Assembly: GCA_003640385.1 (NCBI GenBank)
Contig: RCAB01000079.1
Coordinates: forward strand, 124,001 to 188,000
DNA length: 64,000 bases
Direction of reading: 5' to 3'
Source: Setaria digitata
Taxonomy: Eukaryota > Nematoda > Chromadorea > Rhabditida > Setariidae
The translations under genes were made by a program, and so were the position numbers. The notes below the pieces were generated by a model that was not told where the DNA came from, did not search any database, and was given only the letters and a program-made list of their open reading frames with translations. Shown piece by piece: positions 40,801 to 54,220 of the stretch (its first letter is position 1; the number at the start of each line of letters is the position of its first letter).

Positions 40801-43800
40801 AGGATCACTGATATTGTCGCGATATTTACCTTTCTCTTTACAGGAGGTCGTAAATTATAAGATATTTCAAATCTATTATTCATTACTTTTTTGCCTAATT
40901 CTCTGCAAAATCCCATAACTATTAGGGTCTTCCGTTTTCTCTGGAGCAAACAATGAAGGAAAGTCGGAAAGATATTATGTAAACAAAGGGTTAAGTTCAA
41001 GCTAACCAACTCACGTAGCACATTTTACGGTCAGCGATAACGAGAGGAGAGAAAAGCATACTCGCTAAAATCAAAAAAGAAAGTAGTGGGTCGAACAAGC
41101 AAGATTGGCTGAACAGGTAAAATAAACCGAACAAGTGGAATGACCGGGACAGGTAAGATGCATCGGTGGGAGAGTGAATACCGTAGGTAAGGCAGTAGTA
41201 CTCATTGATAAGTTATGATTTAGACACACAGGTGTATGCATTCTTGATATTCATTTGTTCTTGACAATATTCTTACCCTTATTAAGTTTATTAATTTCTT
41301 CTCCAACAACAAGCCAATCTTTTAAAATATTTATTTCTCTTCTCCTTTTCATCCTCTCTCTCCTCTCTCTCTCTCCTCCACACTCTCAGTAAGGACAATA
41401 TTAATACTGAAGTAATTGTCAGACAGAAAAAAAAGATGGCTAATTAAAGCAATGTTAATTATTTCATCGATTCATTTATTGCAGCAAAAGATATTTTCCT
41501 GAGGGAAGCGATAATTTTGACCACTTCTACTATTCCTTTTATTTGAAATATATAAAATCTAAAAAGTTATTATGAAAAAAGATATAAAATATCCAAAACA
41601 GAAGAAAAGGTATTAACTATTAATGTACTTAAGCAATTATTGGTATAATAAATTGATCAGAGTTAGTCGTTTGAAATTAAATAGAAGCAGTAAATAATAG
41701 CATCAATTTCATAAAGAGATAATAAACTAAATGATTTTTAACGGTGCCAAGGAAAAATGGACTGATAATCGTTATGAAAGGAAGCAATCAAGTACTCATT
41801 ATCGAAAAACTCATTTGTGAAAATATCGGAAATGAAAAAAACTCAAATAAAAACTTTCCCTATACTGACGAAAAACTTTTCTGACTTGATCTTACCAATT
41901 TGAATTCAAATACTTTTCTTAACTTCCTAAAACTACGTTGTAAATAGAACGTAACTTTTCCCATATGTTTTATGATTTTGACAAGTCCTTATTAAATAAA
42001 AATGAACAGCATTCATTTTATTTTTATCTATTCCATTTTTTGTCTCTTCCATGCAAATTTACTAATTAATGTAAATTCAAAAGCTTAAATGTTAAAGATT
42101 AAAAGCAAGCTATTACCGCTTTACAAAATTTATTAAATTTGGTAAAAAATTATATTTCAAACGAAACTATCGATACAAATTGCATTTTGCTAATTAAACA
42201 TAATTTCTGCAATAATTTTTGACAAAAGTTGGTCAAATAATTTGTAACGAAAAATTTATAAACAAGGTAATATCAAAAATGATGAATAATTTTAATCCAT
42301 AGTAATATTTTCAAAATCGGAATTTATTTGTTTAATTATAACCATCATTTAAAAAAGTATCAATTTACTAATGATTCAAATATGTAAAGTTAAATCAAAT
42401 AACATTTTTCAAATTAAAGAGAAAATTACTCAAATACATAAATTCTACAGAAAAAACTCAAACAGTTCATTATGAAATTACATGTCATAAGTAGATTAAA
42501 GTCATTAATTGGAATTAAGGGAGACCGTAATATTCACACATCAAATCCGATAATTTTAGCTTTCAGTTATCTGTTTCTAAAATTATTATTTAAAATCTGT
42601 ATGATTATCATCACAAAAAAAGTACCAGCAAAGCCAATTTTAAAGTTATTGTTGGAAAAATTTAACTGTTTCTAATTAATGACCTTAATATGAAAATATG
42701 AAGTACTTCTTTATTAAAATACAAATTATAATTGTTCAAAATAGTTAAAATGGTATGATAACGGATTCATTATGGAAATCAACAAATACAATACAGATAA
42801 TATTTAAAAATGAATTACTTTAAGCAAAAGCAAATATAATCGTTTTTAATTGATAAAATTTAGTTCGCTTTCAATTAAATTCGACTTTCAAAATCGAACA
42901 AAAAGTTCACGAATTTTATTAGCACTTATTAATGTAATAAAATTCGATGTAATGAAAAGACGAATTTTGACTGTTCCGAATGCAAATGTCACTTGTATTT
43001 AAATTGGTTTATTTGATTTAGTTCCACCAACTTTAATTCTCTAACATAATTTTAAATATAGTGTAATGTTAAATACATAGAAAAAAAGATATATCACTTT
43101 GTTGCTTAGGATAGTTATCCTTAATTAATCATCAAATGTTTGTTATTTTACAGTTGTTGCAACTACACTTTTCTTATTTTCATCATTATTACTGGTCGCT
43201 TCAGAGATTTCATACTTGCCTTTTTAATTCGTTTACAAATAATAAACAGATATTTTGAAATTGTGAAAACAAGCGCTTTTTAAGCCACAAAAGATTGGGC
43301 TAACACTTCAAATATGTATTTACCATCATAACAGTATGAATTTGTGTAATTTGTAAAAAGAATTTATTTAAATCTATAAAACAAAATCGATCTCTATAAG
43401 TCCATATTCTATACTTTATAAAAAAAAATTTAGCGAGAATAGCTCGAGTGTGATAGAAATTTCTGTACGACAAAGCTTTTGTTTTATTTTAAATAAAGGT
43501 AATTAGAAAAGGTTTCCATGCCATTTGGTGATTTATTGCTTCATGCAACAGATGGTTGTGCATCTCATTGCCATCTGAAATAATCAACCAAAGATAAAAT
43601 TTTAAATAATCTATAATATAAATGTATTTAAATAATACTTATAAATTTATAATATAAATATAATATATTTATGGCAACAAGTTTATGCAGTTTATAATAA
43701 ATAATTTTTTCATGCTTACACAAAGGACACTTTCAATGAAACTGAATCACATCAATAAAGTATAGGTCAAAAAACTTGAATTTAATTTAAACCAAAATTG

Positions 43801-46800
43801 AATTAGATAAACAATAAGCAAGTAAACTTGTATGCAATATCTTTGCCAAGAAAGAATCATTTTTTCATTGAAAATTTTGATAAAGAAATAAATGCACCCA
43901 ATTATTACAAAATCCATATATTATAAAGCATTTCCGTTTATAAACTTCGATAATATCAGAGTTGTAGTTCAAGAAAGGACTCTAGCCAAGAATTTTTGGT
44001 AAAAACGGACCTTACATAGCATCTTGCAATCATCTTCATGAATATTCATTTAGCCCTAGTAGATAAATTAGAGCAATATGAAAAACAATGGAAAAGCTTA
44101 AATGAAACACAAAAAGAAAAGAAAGAAATTAGACTTTACTAAGCATTTGGCTCACATAATTGCACCGATTGAGGGAAAATGATTTCCATGCTTCAACTGA
44201 ATTTAAATTAAAAAAAGAGATAAAAATGGATTTGTTATTGTTCAATTAAAAATTGAAATGAGAACACCTGCAGAGAATGATAATACTTTTTTTTTCTTCA
44301 TCAAAAAGATTATTAAAAATTTCCCAGGAAGAAATATCAGACAGACGTCTGTCTTCCACTATTTTTCAAAATTTTTTTTAATAAGACAAACAACTTCAGC
44401 AATTTAATGTTTTCATAAAATTCACACGGAATTTAAAAATTTAAAATTCGTACAAAACGTTTTGAAAAAAATTAAAACCTTTTTTTTACTAGAAAAAAGG
44501 AAAAAATAACAACCAAGAACTCAAAATTCACTTCAGAACTTTTGTTCAAATAAAATTCTAAAATTGCTGGAAACTTTAATTTTACCACTTAAAATCTCGT
44601 GCAAATATTAGATAATTTTGACATGTTTTAAAGTATTTTTTCATAGTGAATTGAAAATGGAATATTTACTCCCCACGAAATAAACAAAATAACTTAAATC
44701 TCATTTTAACACAATTAATTAGTCCTTTAGGAATGCTTACTTCTTCAAACTGTATTAATAGCACTAATTAACAAGTAGAAATATATATATTTTGCATGTA
44801 GAATTTATACGTAATTGCTATGTGCGCGAAGAGTATATTGCGATGGCGGAACTAAATTTTAAATTTATTCTCAACCAACCGAAAAATCATAATATACGCC
44901 ATATAATTCGCCGATTTCTTCGTACTTTTCACTCCTTTCCGCACCATTTGCTTTACTTATTCAGCCGTTTGATATAATTACATTTGAAATTATTTTTCTC
45001 GTTTTAAAAATGTATTTAATCAATGCATATTCTTTGGAATAAAAACAAAAAAATAGGCGGATTCTGAAGCAAAAAGATGACAAGAAAAAAAATTTAATCC
45101 ATTAAAAATGTGATGAGAATAAACAAGATTTATTGAAAGAAAACGATTATTTCATGAAAATTATTTCTGATAAAAGTAAATGACAAGGGATGACTTAGAG
45201 ACAAAGGTATTTTATTGTCAACCATTTTAATTTTTTCCTTACTTATCGTGTCTTTTCCTTTTATGCATGCGATCCAGAAGAAATGCCGTATTTTAGAAGT
45301 AATCCGGAAATGGATACGAATATTTCCATATAACCATTTCGATATGAGAGGAAACATCCGTGCAGGATTGATTGCAAAAAAAGGATTTGACAGTAGTGCT
45401 TCCCATAAGAAGTCAATTTTAAAGTATTCAACAAATTTGCAATGGAAAAACGAATTATTTAAGAAAAAATATTTAGACCAAAATTTTTTTTCCTGAAAGA
45501 GATGAATTTCATCTTTTTTTAAAAAATTGAATTTTGCATGTAGCATTTAAGTGGTTTCCAACCATTTATATAACAACAAAACGTATTCATAAATCAGCCA
45601 GTAATTACAGGTATTGGAAAAGAAAAAAGACTGGGGAAAAATTCCGTGGCCAATATTTTTCAAGCTAAAAAAAGAATCAAAAAATTTCGAAAGTTGTAAT
45701 ACTTTGCTAGAAAGATGAATAATAATTAATTAAAACTTAGTATATTTGTGCAAGTATGCGATGCAAAAATGAATGCATCTGCTAATAATACATGCTAATT
45801 AATTAGTGAATTAGTGGTCTATGAGAGTAAGTGAAAAATTGGCAATAGAGGAGAAGAGAGAAAGAGGATCAAAAAAGAAAAAATTTGAAGAAATCAATGG
45901 AAAACATCAAAAAAGAAAAATAACTAAATAAAATGTGTTATATGAAACGAAAATTGAAATTTGAAGAAAGTTATGATGTGCCAAAAAATGGAAATGAAAA
46001 TGCGAAATGCTGGCTCATTAGAGCAAGTTTTTCCTATTGTTTTTTTTTTTTTTTTTTTTTTTTCATTGATGTTCTAACGTGATTGCGCGTTTGATGATTA
46101 TTGCAAAATTAAGAAATAGATGGGAATGACTATTTGAAAGATGCCATGCTGAAACTTCAATTAAGAGCCTCGTAAAATTCCAATAATTACAACTGAAAGA
46201 AAAAATTATAATAGGAGAAAAGTAATAAGACGGAATAGTGAAGATAATTTAGAAATTCCAGACCAGAAATAAAACTTTCTTCTGCTTAGACAAAATATAT
46301 ATAGTAATGCTAATTTGATGAGATGAAAAAAATCAATATTATATTTTTTACATTAAAAAATTACGCTGATACTTTTAGTAACTTTAGCATAGTTTTTTTT
46401 TTTCAAAACTTCCGAGCCGCAATTTAAATAATTTATTAAATATTGTAGTTTCGACGAAGTGAAGAATTATTAAATTTAAAAATTTCAAGAAAAAATCCAT
46501 GGATCTTTTTCTTAAAATTTCAGGATTGGAAAGTTAATGCTCCCTAGAAAGAGCCTTTCACATATTTTATTTACCAATGAACAATTGAAAATAGAAAGAT
46601 ATGTAGGAAAATTCACAAAATTATTGAAAAAATAATAGGTAATATCGTAAAGATTAAAGTTAATTGGAATTGGAAACAACCAATAATATTTAGTGTCATC
46701 CATTTGCAATTCTAAAATTTTCTTTTGAATTCTGAATAAAACTGAGTCTTTCAACTGCACTTGAATCATATATTCAGTATGCCTCATTGGTAAAATTAGC

Positions 46801-49800
46801 ATAAATGGATGTGACAGGTAGGTGTATTATTATTATTGTATTGTACTAATAATAGTAAAAGTATAGCCTTCACCAAGCTCCACTCTTCCTCACTTCATCC
46901 TGTCCTTCAATTACTTCTTATTTAAATATTTCAATGGACAACACATTTGGCTTTAATTCAGAACGACATAAATATTTTTACATTTAAACTAAGATTTTAT
47001 TAAAAAAGAAGGAAAACTTTAGTTAAGAAACTATGAAATTTTCGCAGTTATTTTTATCACGGATATTACCACGGATATTTAAATTCATGGTATTATACAA
47101 AATTTTCAGTTTAAACTATTTTAACATAGCTTACATTATTACATAACAATGATAATTCGATTCTAGAATTCATTATCAATTTTTATTTCGACAAAAATTT
47201 TTTCGTAAACTACGATTAAAAATGAGTTGTTATTGCCCTTAAAAAGTTTCTTTTTCTTTTAGTTGATTTCAACTATTTAAATGGCTCATATCAATTAAAT
47301 TTAAATAACCGATGATGCCTATAAACCACATTATAGGTCATCTGCAAACAATAAAAAGGTCGTTGCTACTGAGTACTTCAAATCAAATAATAATATTGTT
47401 ATTTTCATTGTTCACAATATGGTTTTTAAGATATTGCAATTGAAAGATTTTTCAGATATATTCATTCCTTTTTTTTTTTATTACTACCGCTTTTTCAGCA
47501 TAAATTTGAAGACTTTTTTTAAATGATAGAAATTATTTAGCAGGAAACAGAGAAATAGATTATCAATTATAATTATATGCTAAAATTACAATGTTTTCAG
47601 ACTACTAATGGCTTGTTATAAATCGTAAATGATTGAATTCTAATATGCATTAAGAGATGATGCTTCTAATGCCACATAGAAAAACGGTTAAAATGTGTTA
47701 TAAATGAACATTACAAAGGTCAAGGATAGAGCGTACTTTGCATATCAATAGGCAACTGCTGTTCATTATTACCAGAAATGAAGGTCAAATTAAGCTTAAA
47801 TATATATATGTAAAACCAACTGTAATGCTTAAATTTGCTGAAATTAAAATCGTTTATAAATATATCGAAAGGGTTCATTTTTTAACTTTACATGCCACAT
47901 ATAACTAATTAATTATTATATATGAAAACTACTGTTATTAACATATGAAAACTTCTAATATCATCGACAAATTAATATACAATACATAATTGCGTAACTG
48001 CCCTTTGATACTATCATTTTGTAATTTATTAATGAAATATTTTATCAATTTCGGTATTTTCTTTTTCTTTTCAATATATGCGGGAGTTAACAGAATAAAA
48101 TTTTTATTTAAAAAAAAATGTCTAATAATTGATATAATTACTTAATAATACTACCATATAATTACATTAATATATTTGAATTTAAAAATTTTATCCTGTG
48201 AAAGATAGTTTAATTGTCAGAATAGACTGCAAAAATTTTTTCCCTTCGTTACTGAATGCAAATTAATTATTCTTGAGCTAATTAACTTAATTTGTTACTA
48301 ATTATTCACAGATAGTGAAAACAGAGGCAGGAATGGGTTGAACTGTTGTTTTGAACTACCTGATACATTCTATTATTAAAAATTTTATTGGCAAAGAAGG
48401 GCAAAAAACTTCCCTAAAAGTGTTAATTAATACAATTATTGCAATAAGTTATAATTAGCGGTACAATCATGAAAATAAAGTAACGAATCTTTTTCAAATT
48501 GCAAGATTCGAAAAGGAATGACAATAACTATTCTATCCCAAAAATTGAAATAAAACAAATGAATATTAAGAATTTAATAGCGTTTCCCAGTTTTCTTTGT
48601 CTTTTTTTTGAAACAAAATTTTATCACTGATAAAAACAATACCATTTATTTTTCATACTTCTTAACAATTTTTTTTTTATATTCCTTAGTACATATTGAT
48701 TGTAACTTGATAAATGAATAAGAGAATGTTTCCAAAACTAATTACTTGTTGTTCCTTTTGCTTTTAAAAATAATGACAAATCAAAAAATATTATAGGTAA
48801 TCACCATACTAAGGTATAATTTCCTACGCGAAGTTTTACGTAGAGAATTCCGTAAATTAATAGATGGAGCAATTAACGATTGAATGAATTTGCCTGCAAG
48901 TAACTAATTACTAGTGGTAATTCTTATCGAAGACTTTCATCTTGAGAAAAAAAAGTAGGTTAACAGACAGACAAAAAAGCTATTTTTACCTGTCATTGGT
49001 TACTTGATGAAAAATCATGCAAAATTATTTCAATCCATCCAAAATCAATCAATCGATATTGAATACTTGTATTTGTAACAAAATCTTAATTATAATTGAA
49101 ATTATCATCTGCTTTTTTTCTTTGTACTCATATCGTAAAAATTGTCACTGAAAAGGAACCAATTCTTCTAAATAGCTAAGATATATTTCGGGAAAAAAAA
49201 CGGTAGAAAATACAATCATCACCCAAAAAATATACATCAATGGTTTTGTAAGACAAAAATAAAAAAAGAAAACACCGATCATTGGGAAGTTAGAAACATC
49301 TGACTTTAAATGTTCAACACCGCAAATTACCTGGTATAAAACTTTCTATGATTTTTGAGAAAAAAAAAATCTATATCATTATTCTTCTATAAATTCGTAG
49401 AAGAAGAATAAGATCAATACCATCTGTTTTGAACAACGAAAGGAAAGAGTGTTGTGATAATGATAATAAAGTATACGGTTGTTCTATTTTAAGATGAGAA
49501 ATAAAATTCCTTAACTGAACCTTCTAAAAAGAATCGGTAGACTAATAGCTCATTAATTATTATTTTTATCAAACATTATTAAGATTATCTAACAAACAGA
49601 TGCACGGTGAAACAACATAAAAATAAGAGCATTAGCAGAGCCAAGTTGAACTTCTGATGAAAGAAGAACGAAATGAGAGGGCCAGGCAGAGAAGTTCAGC
49701 TCTTTTTTCGTGTTTTTTTTTTTTTTTTTCTTTTTTTTGCTAGAGTGTTAAGTGATGATGAAAATTTGCAGAGAGGAAGAAAGCAAATAGTGAGAGGATT

Positions 49801-52800
49801 ATAGATTTATACGATAGGGATTTAAAACTTATGAAAGTTCTGTTTGTTGTGAACAACTGAAACTAAAATTTCTATTCCTAAATTTTTTAAAAGTATTTAT
49901 CACTTTTCTGGATCCAACTTCCGGATAACCACAACAAATAGGAAAATACTTTCATTTATTTATCATTATTCCGAGTCTTTCCCACAATGAAAAAAGAAAA
50001 TTATTCGCATAACTAAAAAATGAATATGAATTACAAGTGCAAATTTTTGCTACCGATTAACATTATTCCTGATCCCAAAAAACAAACAAACTTGCTAGCC
50101 TATTATAAAATGAACCATTTTTATTTACATATCTCGTTCTATCCTAATTCATAAAAAAGAAAGGAAAAAACATTAGTTTTGAAGTTTTTTAACGAATTTG
50201 GGAGATAAATTCAATGCAAATATCTACATGTGAGTAATCGAAAAAGTGCTAATTATTTTACGAAAGACTGAATTAATTTTACATGATTTCTGTTACAAAC
50301 TAAGGAATTCAGCAAAATGGCATATGAATTTTAGAAAATTTTCTATTACTAAAAAAGTGAAGGTATACTGTGACACAGTAAACAGACATTTTCATTCATG
50401 GATCAACATTTGTGACGGACTTTCAAGTCCTTATTTGGTAGCCAACGTTAATAGCTAAAAAAAAGATAGCAAGCATAAATGATAAAAAGCGACTTATAAA
50501 TGCTTCAGTGACAAAAGAAACAAATTGTGTTACTTTAGTGGCATTAACAATAATTGAGTTCGATCAATTAAATTAGCAAATTTAAAAGGACAATTTTTAA
50601 TTTAATAAAGATTTTAAGAAATTGTATGCGTCGAGAGAATGACTGAAAGAAAGGCTTGAAAGGAAGAATCACAAAAGATAAGTGTAATTTGGGAATGACG
50701 ACATACTGATGCATAAACATAATTATTGAGCTTACGTAAACAATGGCAAAGTTTACTACTTGATGGAGCCAAAAGGGATGAGAGAATTAAAAGTAAGATT
50801 GGAAATAATTATTTTCTGTTCAAATTATAGAGCCCTATGAATGAAGTTATGGAATTGATCAGCAGATCGATTAAATACTGCAATTAATCTAGCAGTCATT
50901 TTTCGGCTTTCTTTTTTCCCTACCGACAATTTGGCGCCACATATAATGAAAGAAAAAAAAGCAACGGCTCCTCTCTAGAATCATCTGTAAGTCGCTTTTT
51001 ATCATGAGTCAGTAATAATAAAAAATTATGGGAATAATTCGGAATGATGGAGTCTGAAGAGGTTTAAGCTTTTATAAATGATAAGGGAAAAAGGAAAGGC
51101 CTGCATGCCTATCGATGCTTGGCCATTTAGAAAGAGATTCCAATGAGAAAATATGTGAAATTTATTTTTGCTAACGATATTAAATTGGTTGTTATTCTAC
51201 ACAATTACATTACATTGCTAACTCACGTGAGGAACCATAAACTTCCCTAAATGTTACGTCAAGAATCATAAACGTTACCTTGAGGAATCACTGTCATTCT
51301 CCTATTTATTCAGCTTATGAGGAGTACGAACATACTTAATAAGGAAATTTTATGATGAAACGATCGTTCATGCATTTGAATAAAATTTTTCTTTAAATGG
51401 AATTTCACAGAATTGGGAAACCGACATTTCGAGAATGAAGTTGCAAAACTTTGCTATGTAAACCCTTTGGGACCAACAGAAACATCAGCTTATCCTTTTT
51501 TTTGCAAAGAATTTTGGACTATTTTAGTAATATATTTTATTTGTCATTTTCTTAAAAATATTACATTCTATCATTTCCTTAAAAATATTACATTCTAAAG
51601 CTATGATGATGAAATCTAAACACTTCTTCTTGAATGAGATTGAAAGATAGATTATCTCTCCCAAAAAAAAAAAATTTTGGAAAAGAAACTGATTCATACG
51701 AAGAAATTTAATCTTTAATTAACAGCCGAACAGAATTGAAAGATAAGAAAAGCAAGCGATTATATTATTAGCAGATGTAAGGTAGTAGTAGCACAGGAAA
51801 TCGTATTTCTCCGCAAATGTAAGATAACAAACAATTAAATTTTTAAAAGGAGTTTAAAATTTTAAGTTGTGAAAGAATTCCATAAGACTGAAAGGAAGCA
51901 GAATTCTGGATTAGAAAAATGAACAAAGAAGCAAAGAGCTAGTGTGAAATTATTCGTATTATAGTTAATTTGAAAAATAATTTATTTAACAAAATAAATT
52001 TAATGAGCGATTTAAAAATCGGTAATGAAACAATGTCTATTTATTTCAAGATGAAATAGCCTAGCATTTTAACTATAGGAAAAGCCATTATACCAAAGCG
52101 GTTATCTTTGTAGTGGCCAAATAATTTATCTGGAAAATGATAATCGTAATGGATAATTAGTATGAACGATTGTTATACTGTCTCCAGTAAGAACCAAAAA
52201 AAAAGGAGAATAAAGTTGATTTACCTTCCTGATTAGATATGTGATAAATGAAACTGTATTTATTGTTTTGGCCACAAATTAAGATTATTTTCATGTCAGC
52301 AAACATTTCTTTCTCTTTCAAAAATGGAGAGATTTGGTAACAAAATTAATTTTAGCTAAGTATAAAAAAAACCACATAATGAATAAATTTTGTAGAAATG
52401 GTTGAGCTTGATAAGTTAATTTATTCCAAATTCATATTTCAATTCGTTTTAAACTAAAGTCACTAGATATGTTACATTTTCAACGTTGCTATGTCTATTT
52501 CTCAAATTTTCTTTTGCCTTTCGAATTTTGCACCATTGTAAATAATTATTAGGAATCAATTTTCCTCTTTTAATTAGTAAGCTTCTTACTTTTTTTTCTA
52601 TTTCTTTTCTTTTAAAATTTCATTTCAATTTCCTATGAGTGATGAGACATTGAGACTGATATAGTTAATTAATACACGATTACCAATTATTGACAGCTGC
52701 TCATTTTTTCCATGGATATCCTCGTTCTAAATATTTTAAGGCATAAATATTTGCCGTTTGTGTTTCCTAAAGTCAAGAAGTTGAAGAAATCCCTCAAGTA

Positions 52801-54220
52801 CAGCTTGCCTTCCATCAAATTATTCCTTAAATTCCTCCCAAAAATATTCTTAGTCTGGAATAAAATTGATCCCAAAATCTTCCTAAGGAATTTTTTTAAA
52901 CTGACCATTGCAGATTCTGGTTTCAAATTTGGTTGATTTCTGGGAGCAGTTCGTGACTTTTGACAATGTACTTGATAAGAAAAGTCACAAGGCCTGGATA
53001 AAAAAGACAATTTAGATGAAAATTAGGATTTAAATTTTATTTTTCTGCTGATCTAGTAATAATAGTTTAGAACTTCTTATCAAAGGTGACATTGGAAATG
53101 TTTAAACATTATCAGGTAAATCTTAATAAATTGATTTATTCATTTAAAATAATTTGTATTGAAATTCTAACTCCATTTGAAACGTCAGTAAGTACTTAAA
53201 GTATACATTATTAAATAGGTCCCTCATTTTGATTTTATCGCTTTAAATTAATCATATTGCAACTTCTGAGAAATTATTAAAATATATTATGTATTTTGAT
53301 TCGATCACTTTAGCTGATTGATAATCAGTTTCATAGTATTCATTGATGTATAAAAATTTAATGCCATGGTTGAAATAATAATAACAAATGAAAAAGGACA
53401 ACCGACAAAAGGGTATATATGTATTTATATTTATAAAACCATTCCAGGGAATGACAATATCCAGCCATAAAATATACAATCGAAGCTATCCGTGAAAATG
53501 CACTCAATTTTGCGTTGCTAATTATTGTTTGACTTTAAATTAAGTCGGCATTATTCGTTTGATAATGCTGAGAATAGACTGGCGAAAATGATTTCAGAAT
53601 AATGTCAACAATAATGCTAAATAGGCTTTTTTTAAAAACGTATCTAATATTATAGGAATCATGCATTTGTAAATACCATATTTTAAAATTGTGCACTTAA
53701 TTTTTGGCAATGCTTCAAGTTTGGCATTTGTTAATTGTAATTAACGGTATAAACATCCGAGAATTCCCTACTGTCAATTACAGTTAATAATAATAATGCT
53801 AGATTGACTATGATGGAATGGTTTAGCACATTTACGTTATCTTAAATATCCAAATTTTAAAAACTTCTACGTCATTTCAGCCAGTTAATCTCTTACAAAA
53901 AATTTTTTGCTTCGAAAATAAGAAAAAGCGATTAAAAAAAAGTGACACTTACAGTGCTTGAAATTAAAGATATAAAATATTTTTCACAATTTTTTACGTC
54001 AGGAGATGTGCGAAAAATTGGAATTGAGTAATCCATTTGATATGAATTATTATCAAATCTAATCTTATTTGCTACCATTCATTCTACGGTTATTGCAAAC
54101 AAATGAATCGCAGTCAAATTCTAAATAAGTCTGAATTTCATATTGTATCTTAACATTTATTTGATAAAAAAGGTTTAGCTATGAAGAATGACAAAGTAAA
54201 TTAGTTGATAGCAGTAATAA
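37805..54220. other. 16.4 kb without a recognised gene
   Basis: A long AT-rich stretch. I inspected the longer frames: 40737-41021 minus, 45130-45546 minus (138 residues) overlapping 45215-45496 plus (hydrophobic start but TTG rather than ATG), 46512-46802 minus, 50246-50458 plus, and 52687-53010 minus overlapping 52712-52936 plus. None has a motif I recognise, and several are open on both strands. It also contains a CT-rich tract (41352-41388) and poly-T runs (46040-46063, about 49711-49738). Undetected rapidly evolving or non-coding RNA genes cannot be excluded. Confidence 0.4.
41352..41388. repeat. CT-rich microsatellite
   Basis: Imperfect (CT)n and CCT units in an otherwise A-rich plus strand. 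Confidence 0.8.

Noticed and set aside
40250..41030. Possible decayed plus-strand gene, with a competing minus-strand exon at about 40515-40582
   Set aside because: Both strands give equally plausible short peptides, with several stops or frame changes; neither can be preferred.
43489..44049. Two-exon, 39-residue minus-strand gene with good donor and acceptor
   Set aside because: A chance pairing of splice-like sites over 0.5 kb is likely, and the product has no recognisable feature.
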